A stretch of DNA of 55,558 nucleotides from Candidatus Gaiellasilicea maunaloa. Its GTDB lineage: Bacteria; Actinomycetota; Thermoleophilia; Gaiellales; Gaiellaceae. The stretch's first letter is position 1, and every line of letters starts with the position of its first letter. A program made the position numbers and the translations under genes. The stretch is from NCBI GenBank assembly GCA_024330215.1, contig JANDLU010000014.1:1-55558 (forward strand), read 5' to 3'. The notes under the pieces were generated by a model that saw only the letters and a program-made list of their open reading frames with translations, was not told where the DNA came from and did no database searches. Below, piece by piece: positions 31,774-40,008 of the stretch.

Positions 31774-32947
31774 GAGGAAGGTCTGCGTCGTGGTCGCGAG
31801 CCGCGCGAACTACGCCCGCGTCAAGAGCGTGCTCGCCGCGATCGAGGCTCACCCCGACCTCGAGCTGCAGCTCATCGCGGGCGCATCGCTCGTACTCGAG
31901 CGCTTCGGCAACGCCGTCGACGTGATGGCGATGGACGGGTTCATCCCCGACGCGACCATCCGCTTCATCATCGAGGGTGAGACCCCGGTCACGATGGCGA
32001 AGTCGACGGGTCTTGCGCTGCTCGAGCTGCCGACCGTTTTCGAGCTCCTGCAGCCGGACGTCGTCGTCACGGTTGCCGACCGGTTCGAGACCATTGCGAC
32101 CGCGATCGCGGCCGCGTACATGAACATCCCGGTTGCGCACACGCAGGGGGGTGAGGTCTCGGGCTCGATCGACGAGAGCGTTCGCCACGCCGTGACCAAG
32201 CTCGCGCACCTGCACTTCCCCGCCACGGAGCTCTCCGCCCGACGGGTGATCGGCATGGGGGAGGACGCTTCCACGGTCTTCAATCTGGGCTGTCCGTCGA
32301 TCGATCTCGTGGCGTCCGCGGACATGGGTCTACGACGCGACACGCTGGCTCACTTCGGCGGCACCGGCTCCCGCATCGACACCGACCTACCGTTCGTCCT
32401 GATGATGCAGCACCCGGTCACGACCGAGTATGGCAAGGGTCTCGAGCAGATCAACGCGACGATTCAGGCCGTGACGAAGATCGGGCTCCAGGCGCTCGTC
32501 TTCTGGCCGAACGTCGATGCGGGCTCGGAGCAGGTGGCGAAGGGACTCAGGGTCTTCCGCGAGACCGGCGAGGCAAGTGGCTTCCACTTCTTCCGCAACC
32601 TGCCGCCCGAGATCTTCGTCAAGCTGATGGCGCACTGCGCCTGCATCGTCGGGAACTCGTCGGCCGCCCTCCGCGAGGGCGCATTCCTCGGGACACCCGC
32701 CGTAACCGTGGGCACGCGCCAACAGAATCGCGAACGCGGCGCGAATGTGATCGAGGCCGTGCACGACGCGGGCGAGATCGCAGACGCGATCCAGCGACAG
32801 ATCGAGCACGGACCCTACGAGCGCAACACGATGTTCGGCGACGGCACCGCCGGCGAGCGGATCGCACAGGTCCTGGCGGTCGAGCGGCCGGCGATCCAGA
32901 AGAAGCTGAATCTCGCAGGGCTGGGCTTAGAGCTCAAGACGGCCTAG
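31760..32947 (+). CDS. neuC: NeuC-like hydrolysing UDP-HexNAc 2-epimerase (copy 2)
   Basis: The 395-residue protein has the NeuC/LegG pattern: VCVVVASRANYARVKSVL (~8-25), VTVADRFETIATAIAAAYMNIPVAHTQGGEVSGSIDE (start ~112; intact GGE and DE acidic residues), RHAVTKLAHLHFPATE and IVGNSSAALREGAFLGTPAVTVGTRQ (~298). It should supply the 2-epimerised amino sugar to the NeuB encoded just upstream. GTG 31760 gives a 14-base overlap with neuB; TTG 31766 is an alternative. Confidence 0.85.
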   Translation: MTLPKRKVCVVVASRANYARVKSVLAAIEAHPDLELQLIAGASLVLERFGNAVDVMAMDGFIPDATIRFIIEGETPVTMAKSTGLALLELPTVFELLQPDVVVTVADRFETIATAIAAAYMNIPVAHTQGGEVSGSIDESVRHAVTKLAHLHFPATELSARRVIGMGEDASTVFNLGCPSIDLVASADMGLRRDTLAHFGGTGSRIDTDLPFVLMMQHPVTTEYGKGLEQINATIQAVTKIGLQALVFWPNVDAGSEQVAKGLRVFRETGEASGFHFFRNLPPEIFVKLMAHCACIVGNSSAALREGAFLGTPAVTVGTRQQNRERGANVIEAVHDAGEIADAIQRQIEHGPYERNTMFGDGTAGERIAQVLAVERPAIQKKLNLAGLGLELKTA

Positions 32948-32955
32948 TCCGAGCG

Positions 32956-34449
32956 ATGGCCGAGGAGCTCCGGATCGCGCTGCTGCTGCGCAGCCTCGGC
33001 TATGTCAGGCTCTTCGACCCTGTCATCCAGGGATTACTCGAGCGCGGGCACCGCGTGCATCTCCTCCACGAGCGAGACGAGTACACCGACAGGGAGGCCG
33101 CCTGGCTCCACGGGCTCGAGGCGCAGCCCGGGTTCACGTGGAGCGTCACGTCGGCTCTCTACCGGGACCGCTGGGCGGGAATGGCCAACTTTCTGCGGCG
33201 CTTCACGGATTACGTCCACTTCCTCGGCTCCGACTTTCGCGGCGCGCGTTCCCTCGTCGACCGGGCGGAGCATCGGGCTCACAGGCGCGTGCAACGCCTC
33301 ATGCGGCTCAGGGTCATGCGCGTGGAGGCCGTCCGGCGCACGTTGAGGCGGGTGCTCGACGCGCTGGACCGGTCGATTCCGTCGAGCAGCGAGCTGGAGC
33401 TGGAGCTGACCGGGCTCCGGCCGGACGTCCTCGTCCTGGCGCCCCACCTGATGCCCGGCGGCCGTCACTCGGAGTACGTCAAGACCGCGCGCGCCCTCGG
33501 GATCCCGACGTGCATGTGCATCGCGAGCTGGGACAACCTCTCGAGTAAGCAGCTGCTTCGCGAGATTCCCGAACGCGTGGTCGTGTGGAATCACTTCCAG
33601 CGCGACGAGGCAACCCAGGTGCACGGAATCCCCGACAAGCGGGTCGTGATCACCGGAGCGTACTCGTTCGACGAATGGTTCAACCGCGTGCCGCGTTCGC
33701 GAGAGGAGTTCTGCGCGCGTGTCGGGGTCGATCCTGCGCGTCCATATGTGCTCTTCGTCGGCGGAGCGCTCTTCGCCGGCATCGAGACGGAAGCCGAGTA
33801 CGTTCGGAAGATCTGGCTGCCTGATCTCCGCGGCGATTCACGGCTCGACGAGCTCCAGGTGCTCGTCCGCTCTCATCCTCGTAGGCGCGAGCAGTGGGCG
33901 GCCGTCTCCTTCTCAGGGCTCCGCGACGCGAAGGCCTGGCCGCCGGTGGACCAGGTATCGATGCCGGTCGACGAGGAGAGCCGGGCCGACTACTTCGACT
34001 CGATCTACCACAGCGCCGCCGTCGTCGGGTTGAACACAACCGCGATGATCGAGGCGGCCGCGGTCGGCCGGCCCGTCCATGGGCTCCTCGTGCCTTCTTT
34101 CGCCGACTCGCAGGGCGGCACCTATCACTTCGACTACCTGCTCGACATCGCCGGAGGTCTCGTACGGACCTCGACCTCGCTCGAAGAGCACCGCGAGCAG
34201 CTCCTCGGCACGCTGGCGCACCACGACGAGGGGTGGGAGCGGCGCCGAAACGACTTCCTCGTCGAGTTCGTCCGACCCCATGGCCTCGATCGGCCGGCGC
34301 TGCCCTTCGTGCTCGACGAGATCGAGGAGCTTGCGAGCCATCCCGTCCAGCCGCAGCGCGATCACCGGCTATCGACCCGAGCGCTCCGCCTGTCGCTGCA
34401 GACGGCGATGGCCGCGTCGCGCGGTGTCCGCCGAGTGCGGACGCGCTAG
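32956..34449 (+). CDS. GT-B-like surface-glycan protein of the SWDN family (copy 3)
   Basis: The 497-residue paralog has LRIALLLRSLGYVRLFDPVIQGLLERGH at the start, LAPHLMPGGRHSEYVKTARALGIPTCM, CIASWDNLSSKQLL (~187), LFVGGALFAGIE, LVRSHPRRREQW and VVGLNTTAMIEAAAVGRPV (~357). It is closest to copy 2: both contain a PHLMPG/PFLMPG and G-x-RHSEYV stretch. It lacks the long arginine tail but ends in a short basic segment (RGVRRVRTR). It lies 8 bases after neuC, in operon with copy-3 neuB and neuC. It overlaps copy 4 tail-to-tail by 4 bases. Confidence 0.65.
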   Translation: MAEELRIALLLRSLGYVRLFDPVIQGLLERGHRVHLLHERDEYTDREAAWLHGLEAQPGFTWSVTSALYRDRWAGMANFLRRFTDYVHFLGSDFRGARSLVDRAEHRAHRRVQRLMRLRVMRVEAVRRTLRRVLDALDRSIPSSSELELELTGLRPDVLVLAPHLMPGGRHSEYVKTARALGIPTCMCIASWDNLSSKQLLREIPERVVVWNHFQRDEATQVHGIPDKRVVITGAYSFDEWFNRVPRSREEFCARVGVDPARPYVLFVGGALFAGIETEAEYVRKIWLPDLRGDSRLDELQVLVRSHPRRREQWAAVSFSGLRDAKAWPPVDQVSMPVDEESRADYFDSIYHSAAVVGLNTTAMIEAAAVGRPVHGLLVPSFADSQGGTYHFDYLLDIAGGLVRTSTSLEEHREQLLGTLAHHDEGWERRRNDFLVEFVRPHGLDRPALPFVLDEIEELASHPVQPQRDHRLSTRALRLSLQTAMAASRGVRRVRTR

Positions 34450-36038
34450 ATCTGCGCTTCCTTCGCGGGCACGCCGGCGAGACGCCCCGTGAACCGGTGG
34501 ATCAGGAGCCCGACGACCGTTGACGCTGTCGCGACGGCGGTGGGGACGAGCAGGGCGAGCCGGAGCAGCCGAACAGCAAGGGTTGGCGAGGGCGGCCGCG
34601 CCGGTGTCTCCCGGGCGAGCTCGGCGATCGCGCTCGCGACGAACGGCGCGGCCGGCACGTCGAGCCCGTGCGGGCGGACGAAGGAGCCGATGAACCCCTG
34701 GATCCGCTCGTGGTCGCGCTCGCCGCCCTCGAGCACGCGCTCGAGCTGACGCAGATGCTCGTCGAACGAGCGCGAGAGCTCGAGGAAACCGCCATTCTCG
34801 CGGAGGAGATAGTGGAAGTGGAGCGTGCCCTCCTGCGTCTCGTCGAAGGCGGGATCGAGCAGAGTGAGCACGCTGCGCCCGACGATCGCCGCCTCGATCA
34901 TCACGCTCGTGTTCACGCCGACGACCGCCGCAGCGTGCGCGAGCGAGTCGAAGAAGTCCGCCCTGGCCTCGCCGGAGTCGGGCTGCGCCCCGCCCGGCGG
35001 CCAGACGACGACGTTCTCGAGCTCCGCGAGGTCGACCCCTTGCCACTGGGCGAGGTTCTGCGGATGCGGGCGAACGACGATTCCGAGCTCGTCCGCCGCA
35101 AGACGCGGATCTGCCCTGAGCGCGGTCACCCACCGCTGCACGAACGAGACCTCGTCGGGCGCGATGAAGAGGGACGAGCAGACGTAGAGCAGGAACGGCG
35201 CGTCCTCGCGGATTCCGACGCGACGCTTGAAGTCGGCCGCCGACCGGCTCGGCGTCCGCTCGAACCACTCGTCGAACTTCTGCGCGCCCGTGACGACCGC
35301 GCGCTCACCGGCGATGCCTTGCAGCTCCTCGAGCTCGCGCCGCTGCACCTCGTTCCAGACGAGCACGCGGTCGGGCGTGAAGCGGAGCATCCCTTTGTTC
35401 GTCAGGTTGTCCCAGCTCGCGATGCAGGCGGCCGTCGAGACGCCGAGCGCGCGACCGCTCTTCAGGTAGTCGACCTGGCTCGACGCATACTCGACGAGCG
35501 GCGTCGCGAGCACGACGTCGGGGTCGAAGCGGCGCACGAAGGCGTCGATCCGCCGGCTCGTCGGGATCGCCAGCTCGCAGGCGGCGAGGAAGCGGAGCGC
35601 TCGGCGCGCGAGCGTCGCGTCGGAGCGCCGCGCGAGCGAGTCGACGAGCTTGACGAGCAGGAACCCCGTGACGGGATCGCCCTTGCCGAACTGCACTTGC
35701 AGTCTGATCTTCGCCGCCATCCGGGAGCGAAGCGCCGGCGCGGCCGCATAGCGCGGGTGCATGTAGCGGGCGAGGTCGGTGAAGGCGCGCACGAGGATGC
35801 TCGTCCGCCGCCAGCCGTCGAAGTAGCCGCGGCTCGGCGCCGGGCCGAAGGTGACGCCGGGGAACTCGGCCGCGAGTCCCTCCGCCAGCAGGCCGTCGCC
35901 CGGATCCTTCTCGACGGCGGTGAAGCCGAGGTGGATCGCGTGCCCTTCCCGTGCCAACAGCCGAATCGGCTCGCCGTAGTGGCGGAGGTAGCCCGCGTGG
36001 TAGAGGAAGAAGAGGATCCGAAGCGGGCGGTCGGGCAC
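34446..36038 (-). CDS. GT-B-like surface-glycan protein of the SWDN family (copy 4), C-terminal membrane segment
   Basis: The 530-residue paralog has LRILFFLYHAGYLRHYGEPIRLLAREGH, CIASWDNLTNKGML (~203), YVCSSLFIAPDEV, IVVRPHPQNLAQW, VVGVNTSVMIEAAIVGRSV and TQEGTLHFHYLL. Its tail differs from the other copies: LALLVPTAVATASTVVGLLIHRFTG is a likely membrane segment, in place of the polybasic tails of copies 1 and 2. GTG 36038 has TACCCT 6 bases upstream. A membrane anchor here and basic tails elsewhere both suggest action at the membrane. Confidence 0.65.
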   Translation of the reverse strand: MPDRPLRILFFLYHAGYLRHYGEPIRLLAREGHAIHLGFTAVEKDPGDGLLAEGLAAEFPGVTFGPAPSRGYFDGWRRTSILVRAFTDLARYMHPRYAAAPALRSRMAAKIRLQVQFGKGDPVTGFLLVKLVDSLARRSDATLARRALRFLAACELAIPTSRRIDAFVRRFDPDVVLATPLVEYASSQVDYLKSGRALGVSTAACIASWDNLTNKGMLRFTPDRVLVWNEVQRRELEELQGIAGERAVVTGAQKFDEWFERTPSRSAADFKRRVGIREDAPFLLYVCSSLFIAPDEVSFVQRWVTALRADPRLAADELGIVVRPHPQNLAQWQGVDLAELENVVVWPPGGAQPDSGEARADFFDSLAHAAAVVGVNTSVMIEAAIVGRSVLTLLDPAFDETQEGTLHFHYLLRENGGFLELSRSFDEHLRQLERVLEGGERDHERIQGFIGSFVRPHGLDVPAAPFVASAIAELARETPARPPSPTLAVRLLRLALLVPTAVATASTVVGLLIHRFTGRLAGVPAKEAQI

Positions 36039-36075
36039 GGCCGGAGGGTACCGGCGGGGTCAGTAGGCTCTGCTG
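36039..36075. promoter_or_regulatory. Divergent leaderless promoters of SWDN copy 4 and FkbM
   Basis: Minus box TACCCT is at 36050-36045, 6 bases from GTG 36038. Plus box TAGGCT is at 36064-36069, 6 bases from ATG 36076. The spacer is 37 bases. Confidence 0.5.
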
Positions 36076-36882
36076 ATGGCTCGGGAACGCGGTCTCGTCC
36101 ACCGGCTGGCGCGGCGCGTACCCGGCTCGCAGGAGGCGTACCGCCGGCTCAAGATCCGCCGCGCACTCGCGCAGAAGGTCGTCCGGATCGACCACCCCAC
36201 GCTCGACGTCCGGATTCGCGTGACGAACGCCGCAACCGCGCGCCTGCGCGTGGAGTCGGTTGCGAAGGAGCCCTGGACCGTCGCGTGGCTCGAGCGTTCG
36301 GTCCGCCCCGGCGACGTGGTCTGGGACGTGGGCGCCAACGTCGGCGTCTATGCGCTCCTCGCGGCGCGCTTGCTCGGCGAGGACGGCACGGTCGTCGCGG
36401 TCGAGCCCGGCTACGCGAACTTCGCGGCCCTCTGCGACAACGTCGTCCTGAACGAGCTCGACGAGCGAGTCGTGCCGCTCCCGCTCGTCCTCGGCGAGGC
36501 CGCGCGCCTGGCGACGCTCGACTACAGCGACCTGCGGGCCGGCAGCGCCCTTCACCTGCTCGACGGCTCCGGCGCACAGGCGGCCTACCGGCAGCCCGTC
36601 CTCGTCCACACGGTCGACCAGGTGGTCGAGTCGTTCGGCGTCGATCCGCCCACGTTGCTGAAGCTCGATGTCGACGGCGGCGAGACGTCGGTGCTCGCGG
36701 GCGCGCTCGACGTCCTCGCGCGTCCCGAGTTGCGCTCCGTGCTCGTCGAGATCGAGACCGAGCTCACCGCCGACGTCGTCTCCGCCCTCGCAGCAGCCCA
36801 GCTCTTTCTCGTCGAGGAGGTTCACGAGCGCGACGGCGAGCCGCTTCCAGGCGTCTGGTACGGCGTGTTCGAGCGGCGTTAG
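36076..36882 (+). CDS. FkbM-family methyltransferase (copy 2)
   Basis: The 268-residue protein has VWDVGANVGVYALLAARLLGEDG (motif I, start ~82), VVAVEPGYANFAAL (motif II), VHTVDQVVESFGVDPPTLLKLDVDGGE (start ~177, the FkbM D-V-D/E-G-x-E element) and VEIETELTADVV. The N-terminal ~35 residues are basic. It is a single-gene unit with its own leaderless promoter, and its stop overlaps that of the HAD gene by 4 bases. It probably O-methylates a sugar. Confidence 0.8.
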   Translation: MARERGLVHRLARRVPGSQEAYRRLKIRRALAQKVVRIDHPTLDVRIRVTNAATARLRVESVAKEPWTVAWLERSVRPGDVVWDVGANVGVYALLAARLLGEDGTVVAVEPGYANFAALCDNVVLNELDERVVPLPLVLGEAARLATLDYSDLRAGSALHLLDGSGAQAAYRQPVLVHTVDQVVESFGVDPPTLLKLDVDGGETSVLAGALDVLARPELRSVLVEIETELTADVVSALAAAQLFLVEEVHERDGEPLPGVWYGVFERR

Positions 36883-37538
36883 CCGAGACCAAGGAGCTCG
36901 CGAAAGCGCGCCGGCCCCGGCAGCCGTTCGAGCAGGAGCCACGGCTCGTGCTCTGCGAGCTGAGCGGCCGTGTAGGAGCCCGTCGCGACCGCGATCGTCC
37001 TCGCCCCGACCGCGTTCCCGCACTCGATGTCCGCCGGGGTGTCGCCGATCACGAACGCCTCGGCGCCGTTCGCGAAGGGAAGCGCCCGCCGGGCGATCTC
37101 CGCCCGCTCGCCCGGACCGACGGAGAAGGCGCCGCCCAGCCGGAAGAAGCCGTCGAGCCCGTAGTGGGCGAGCTTGGCTGCCGCACCCGCCTCCGTGTTA
37201 CCGGTCAGGAGCAGGTTTGCAACGTCGTCGCGCGGATCGAGGTCCTTCAGTATCTCCCTGACGCCCGGCAGCACCTCTCCCTCGCGGCGGTGGAGGAAGC
37301 CCGCAAGTTGCTCGCCGTGGATGCGCAGGAACCGCTGCACGATCTCCTCGTCGGTCGCGTGCCCGACACGGGCGAGCGCGGCCTCGGCGATCGAGTAGTC
37401 GGTCATTCCGGCGGTCGCCATCCCCTGGAGGCTCGTGCGGACGCCGCTGACCTCCTCGAGGGCCGCCTCGAGCGAGAAGACCCCGGCGCGGGCGGTGGTC
37501 AGCAGCGTCCCGTCGATGTCCCAGAACAAGGCCTTCAT
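36879..37538 (-). CDS. HAD-superfamily phosphatase
   Basis: The 219-residue protein has HAD motif I LFWDIDGTLLTTARAG (~4-19), motif II threonine/serine in NLLLTGNTEAGAA (~110), a lysine-region after it, and motif IV VIGDTPADIECGNAVG (~166-181). The cap insertion is alpha-helical. It overlaps the capsule gene by ATGA and is the last gene of a four-gene minus operon. It may remove a phosphate from a sugar phosphate, for example a 9-phosphate intermediate, but the substrate is not deducible. Confidence 0.8.
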   Translation of the reverse strand: MKALFWDIDGTLLTTARAGVFSLEAALEEVSGVRTSLQGMATAGMTDYSIAEAALARVGHATDEEIVQRFLRIHGEQLAGFLHRREGEVLPGVREILKDLDPRDDVANLLLTGNTEAGAAAKLAHYGLDGFFRLGGAFSVGPGERAEIARRALPFANGAEAFVIGDTPADIECGNAVGARTIAVATGSYTAAQLAEHEPWLLLERLPGPARFRELLGLG

Positions 37539-38920
37539 GCGGTCATGATCTCTCGCTCGGCGAGCGCCGCGCGCGCCGCCTGCTCGAGCGATCCCGCTAG
37601 CCGCACCGCGTTCTCCTCCGAGCGGTCGACGAGCACGGGCGCGCCGGGAACGCAGCGGCGCATCGCCGCGTGCAGGAAGCGCACGATAGTCTCGGGATCG
37701 GGGCGGAAGCGCAGGAGTTCGGGCACCTTCGCGCGAAGCTCTCGGAACGAGTCGACGTCGAGCGTGATCCCGTAGCCTGAGTAGAACGGCTGCCCGAGCG
37801 TGAGGACGGGCTTCTCGTAGAGCAGCGCCTCGAGGCCGACGGTCGAGCTGATCACGGCGATCGCCTCGGCCTTGCGGATCAGCTCGTGCGAGGAGGTGTG
37901 CGGGGCCACGAGCCGCACGTTCGCGCGCGTCCGCAGCCGCCTCAGGAGCGCGAGCGAGTTCCGGCCTACCGACATCGGATGCTCCTTCAAAACGAGGTCG
38001 TAGCCGGGCGGGAGCGCGTCGGCGACCTGCTCGACGAGCGAGGCCTGATCCTCGGTGTGCGGGATCACCTTGCGGATCTTGTAGTCGTCGGTGACGTGGA
38101 GCGGGAAGTAGATGAACGGCCGCGTGCCGTCGAGCTCGTCGTAGAAGGGTCGGGCCGCCCGCGCCCGCACGGTCTCGGCGACGTTCGTCCCGAGCAGCCG
38201 CCACGGCTCGAGATACTCGTTGTCCGCGTCCTCCCCGCGCTTGCGCCGGACGTGCTCGGCGAAGAGCTTCGCCCGCCGCCATTCCACCGGCCAGCGGCGG
38301 TACTCGCGAATCGGCTTCGCCCGCTCGGTGAAGGAGCGGCGGAAGGCCTCCACGTCCTCGCGCTCGGCTGCTGTCAGGTCGCGCACCTCGTCGGGCTCGA
38401 CGATGGGCGCATGCAACGTGTCGACCGAGAGCCGCAGCGGATTCGGGAAGATCGTGTAGAGGAGGAAGAGCACCGGGATCCGTCGCCGGAGGCCGATCAG
38501 ATGCGTGACGACGCGGATCGTCTCGTTCCCGACCTCGGGCACGAGCACGTCGGGCCGGAGCTCGTCGAGCAGGCGCTCGAGCGCGCGGAAGTGGCGGACG
38601 GTGCGACGGATCGCCCACTCCTCCGGCCTGCCGGCCACGACGCGGTCGGCGTAGTAGACCTCGCGGATGTGCGGGATCGGATAGGACGACTCGATCCGAC
38701 GTACTTCGGCGTCGAGATCGTCGGGCTCGTTCATCGCGTCGAACTCGTTCATCGCGTCGAGCAGGCAGCGAGCCTCGAGCCCGCGGGGTCGAAGTAGCCG
38801 AGCCGCCTCGCGCGAGACGCTGATGTGCGCGGTCTCGTGGCCGCGGCGCTCGAGCTCGGCTCCGACGCTGCCGTAGAACTCGCTCTCGTAGGTCTGGAGC
38901 GTGGTGAAGAGGAAACGCAC
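37535..38920 (-). CDS. Capsule polysaccharide biosynthesis protein, KpsS/LipB-like
   Basis: The 461-residue protein has VLKEHPMSVGRNSLALL (~303), VRLVAPHTSSHELIRKAEAIAVISSTVGLEALLYEKPVLTLGQPFYSGYG (start ~328), which is the E-HP, S-S-T-x-G-x-E-A and K-P-V...GQ pattern of Capsule_synth (KpsS/KpsC) Kdo-transferase-like GT-B enzymes. The N-terminal FTTLQTYESEFYGSVGAELERRGHE is typical. Residues FDAMNEFDAMNEPDD come from an 18-bp tandem duplication. It is in operon with two GT4 genes upstream and the HAD gene downstream. It may build or use the linkage to a lipid anchor. Confidence 0.75.
   Translation of the reverse strand: MRFLFTTLQTYESEFYGSVGAELERRGHETAHISVSREAARLLRPRGLEARCLLDAMNEFDAMNEPDDLDAEVRRIESSYPIPHIREVYYADRVVAGRPEEWAIRRTVRHFRALERLLDELRPDVLVPEVGNETIRVVTHLIGLRRRIPVLFLLYTIFPNPLRLSVDTLHAPIVEPDEVRDLTAAEREDVEAFRRSFTERAKPIREYRRWPVEWRRAKLFAEHVRRKRGEDADNEYLEPWRLLGTNVAETVRARAARPFYDELDGTRPFIYFPLHVTDDYKIRKVIPHTEDQASLVEQVADALPPGYDLVLKEHPMSVGRNSLALLRRLRTRANVRLVAPHTSSHELIRKAEAIAVISSTVGLEALLYEKPVLTLGQPFYSGYGITLDVDSFRELRAKVPELLRFRPDPETIVRFLHAAMRRCVPGAPVLVDRSEENAVRLAGSLEQAARAALAEREIMTA
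38726..38760. repeat. 18-bp tandem duplication within the capsule gene
   Basis: CTCGTTCATCGCGTCGA occurs at 38726-38742 and again at 38744-38760, an 18-base period that duplicates six residues (DAMNEF/P) without breaking the frame. Confidence 0.8.
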
Positions 38921-38922
38921 GA

Positions 38923-40008
38923 CTAGGCGGAATCGACGGACGCGAGCGCGGCCGCGAGGAGGGGGCGGAACCGGTCGGGGGAGTGCTCGCGCACGACGTA
39001 CTCCCGGCCCGCGGCTCGCATCCGCCGCAGGGTAGCAACGTCACCCAGCAGCTCTGAGACCGTCTCGGCGAGCTCCTCGACTCCGAAGCCGGAGAGCACG
39101 CGGCCGGCGCCCGAGTCGCGAACGAGCTGCTCGGGCCCACCGGAGGGCGTAATCACCACGGGCACCCCGCACGCGAGCGCCTCGGCCGCGACGATCCCGA
39201 ACCCCTCCTGCCAGGAGGGCAGGACGAAGAGCGCCGCTTCCCGGAGCGGCCCGACGATCGAAGGCGCCTCGCCGAGCGCGTCGACGCCGTCGGGAACCTG
39301 GGCGGGCGGCCGGCCGATCAGCCTCAGTCTCGTGCCGGGAACGCGCGCACGGATCAGCGGCAGCGCCTCGAGCAGGAGCGTCAGGTTCTTGCGCGGGTCG
39401 TCGGCGCGGCCGACGAAAACGAGCACCGGTGTCTCGAGCCGTGCCTGCCAGCGCTCGTCGGGCTCGGGCGCGAAGGTGTTGGTGTCGACGGGAATCGGCA
39501 GGACCCCGACCTCTGACTCGTCCCGATCGCCCACCGCTGCGATGGACGTCCTCGAGGCGGCGCTCGTTGCATAGACCCGCGCCGCCTCGCGAACCAGGCG
39601 CCGCTCGAACCGACGCAGCAACGGCGCGTTCAGCCGCTGCGCGAGCCGGCGCCCGGGACCGAGCCCGCGCGCCCGCGCCGTCCACTCCTCGTCGAGCGTC
39701 GTCCCGAGCCAGCAGCCGTAGGCGCGATCCGAAGGCGGTGCGGCGAGCCCGTGCGTCGCGAGCGGGCCTGCCACCCAAAGAGAGGTCGCGTCCTTCGCGC
39801 GCGAGGCATGACGAAGGCCCGAGCGGAGCTGCCGAATCGTCTCCACCCGGTCGAGCGTCCACCGCCTGCCGGCGAACGTGGGATGAGGAGCGAAGAGGAG
39901 CTCGGGTGAGCGGCCGAGCTCCCGGGCGCCCTCGAGGAACGCCTCCACCTGAGCGGCGCCGCCCCCGCCGAAGCGTGGATCCGGCCCCAGCACCGCGAGA
40001 TCGATCAT
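38923..40008 (-). CDS. GT4-type glycosyltransferase
   Basis: The 361-residue protein has IDLAVLGPDPRFGGGGAAQVEAFLEG (~2-27, glycine-rich loop), LVFVGRADDPRKNLTLLLEALP (~200) and LPSWQEGFGIVAAEALACGVPVVIT (~265, E-x7-E motif). ATG 40008 overlaps the upstream GT4 stop (ATGA); an earlier ATG lies in the neighbouring gene. It is the second gene of the four-gene minus operon. Sugar donor unknown. Confidence 0.85.
   Translation of the reverse strand: MIDLAVLGPDPRFGGGGAAQVEAFLEGARELGRSPELLFAPHPTFAGRRWTLDRVETIRQLRSGLRHASRAKDATSLWVAGPLATHGLAAPPSDRAYGCWLGTTLDEEWTARARGLGPGRRLAQRLNAPLLRRFERRLVREAARVYATSAASRTSIAAVGDRDESEVGVLPIPVDTNTFAPEPDERWQARLETPVLVFVGRADDPRKNLTLLLEALPLIRARVPGTRLRLIGRPPAQVPDGVDALGEAPSIVGPLREAALFVLPSWQEGFGIVAAEALACGVPVVITPSGGPEQLVRDSGAGRVLSGFGVEELAETVSELLGDVATLRRMRAAGREYVVREHSPDRFRPLLAAALASVDSA

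Noticed and set aside
36879-39140. 753-codon open frame on the minus strand spanning the HAD gene, capsule gene and beyond
   Set aside because: Only its last 219 codons are the HAD protein; the rest is a shadow of the KpsS-like gene in another frame.
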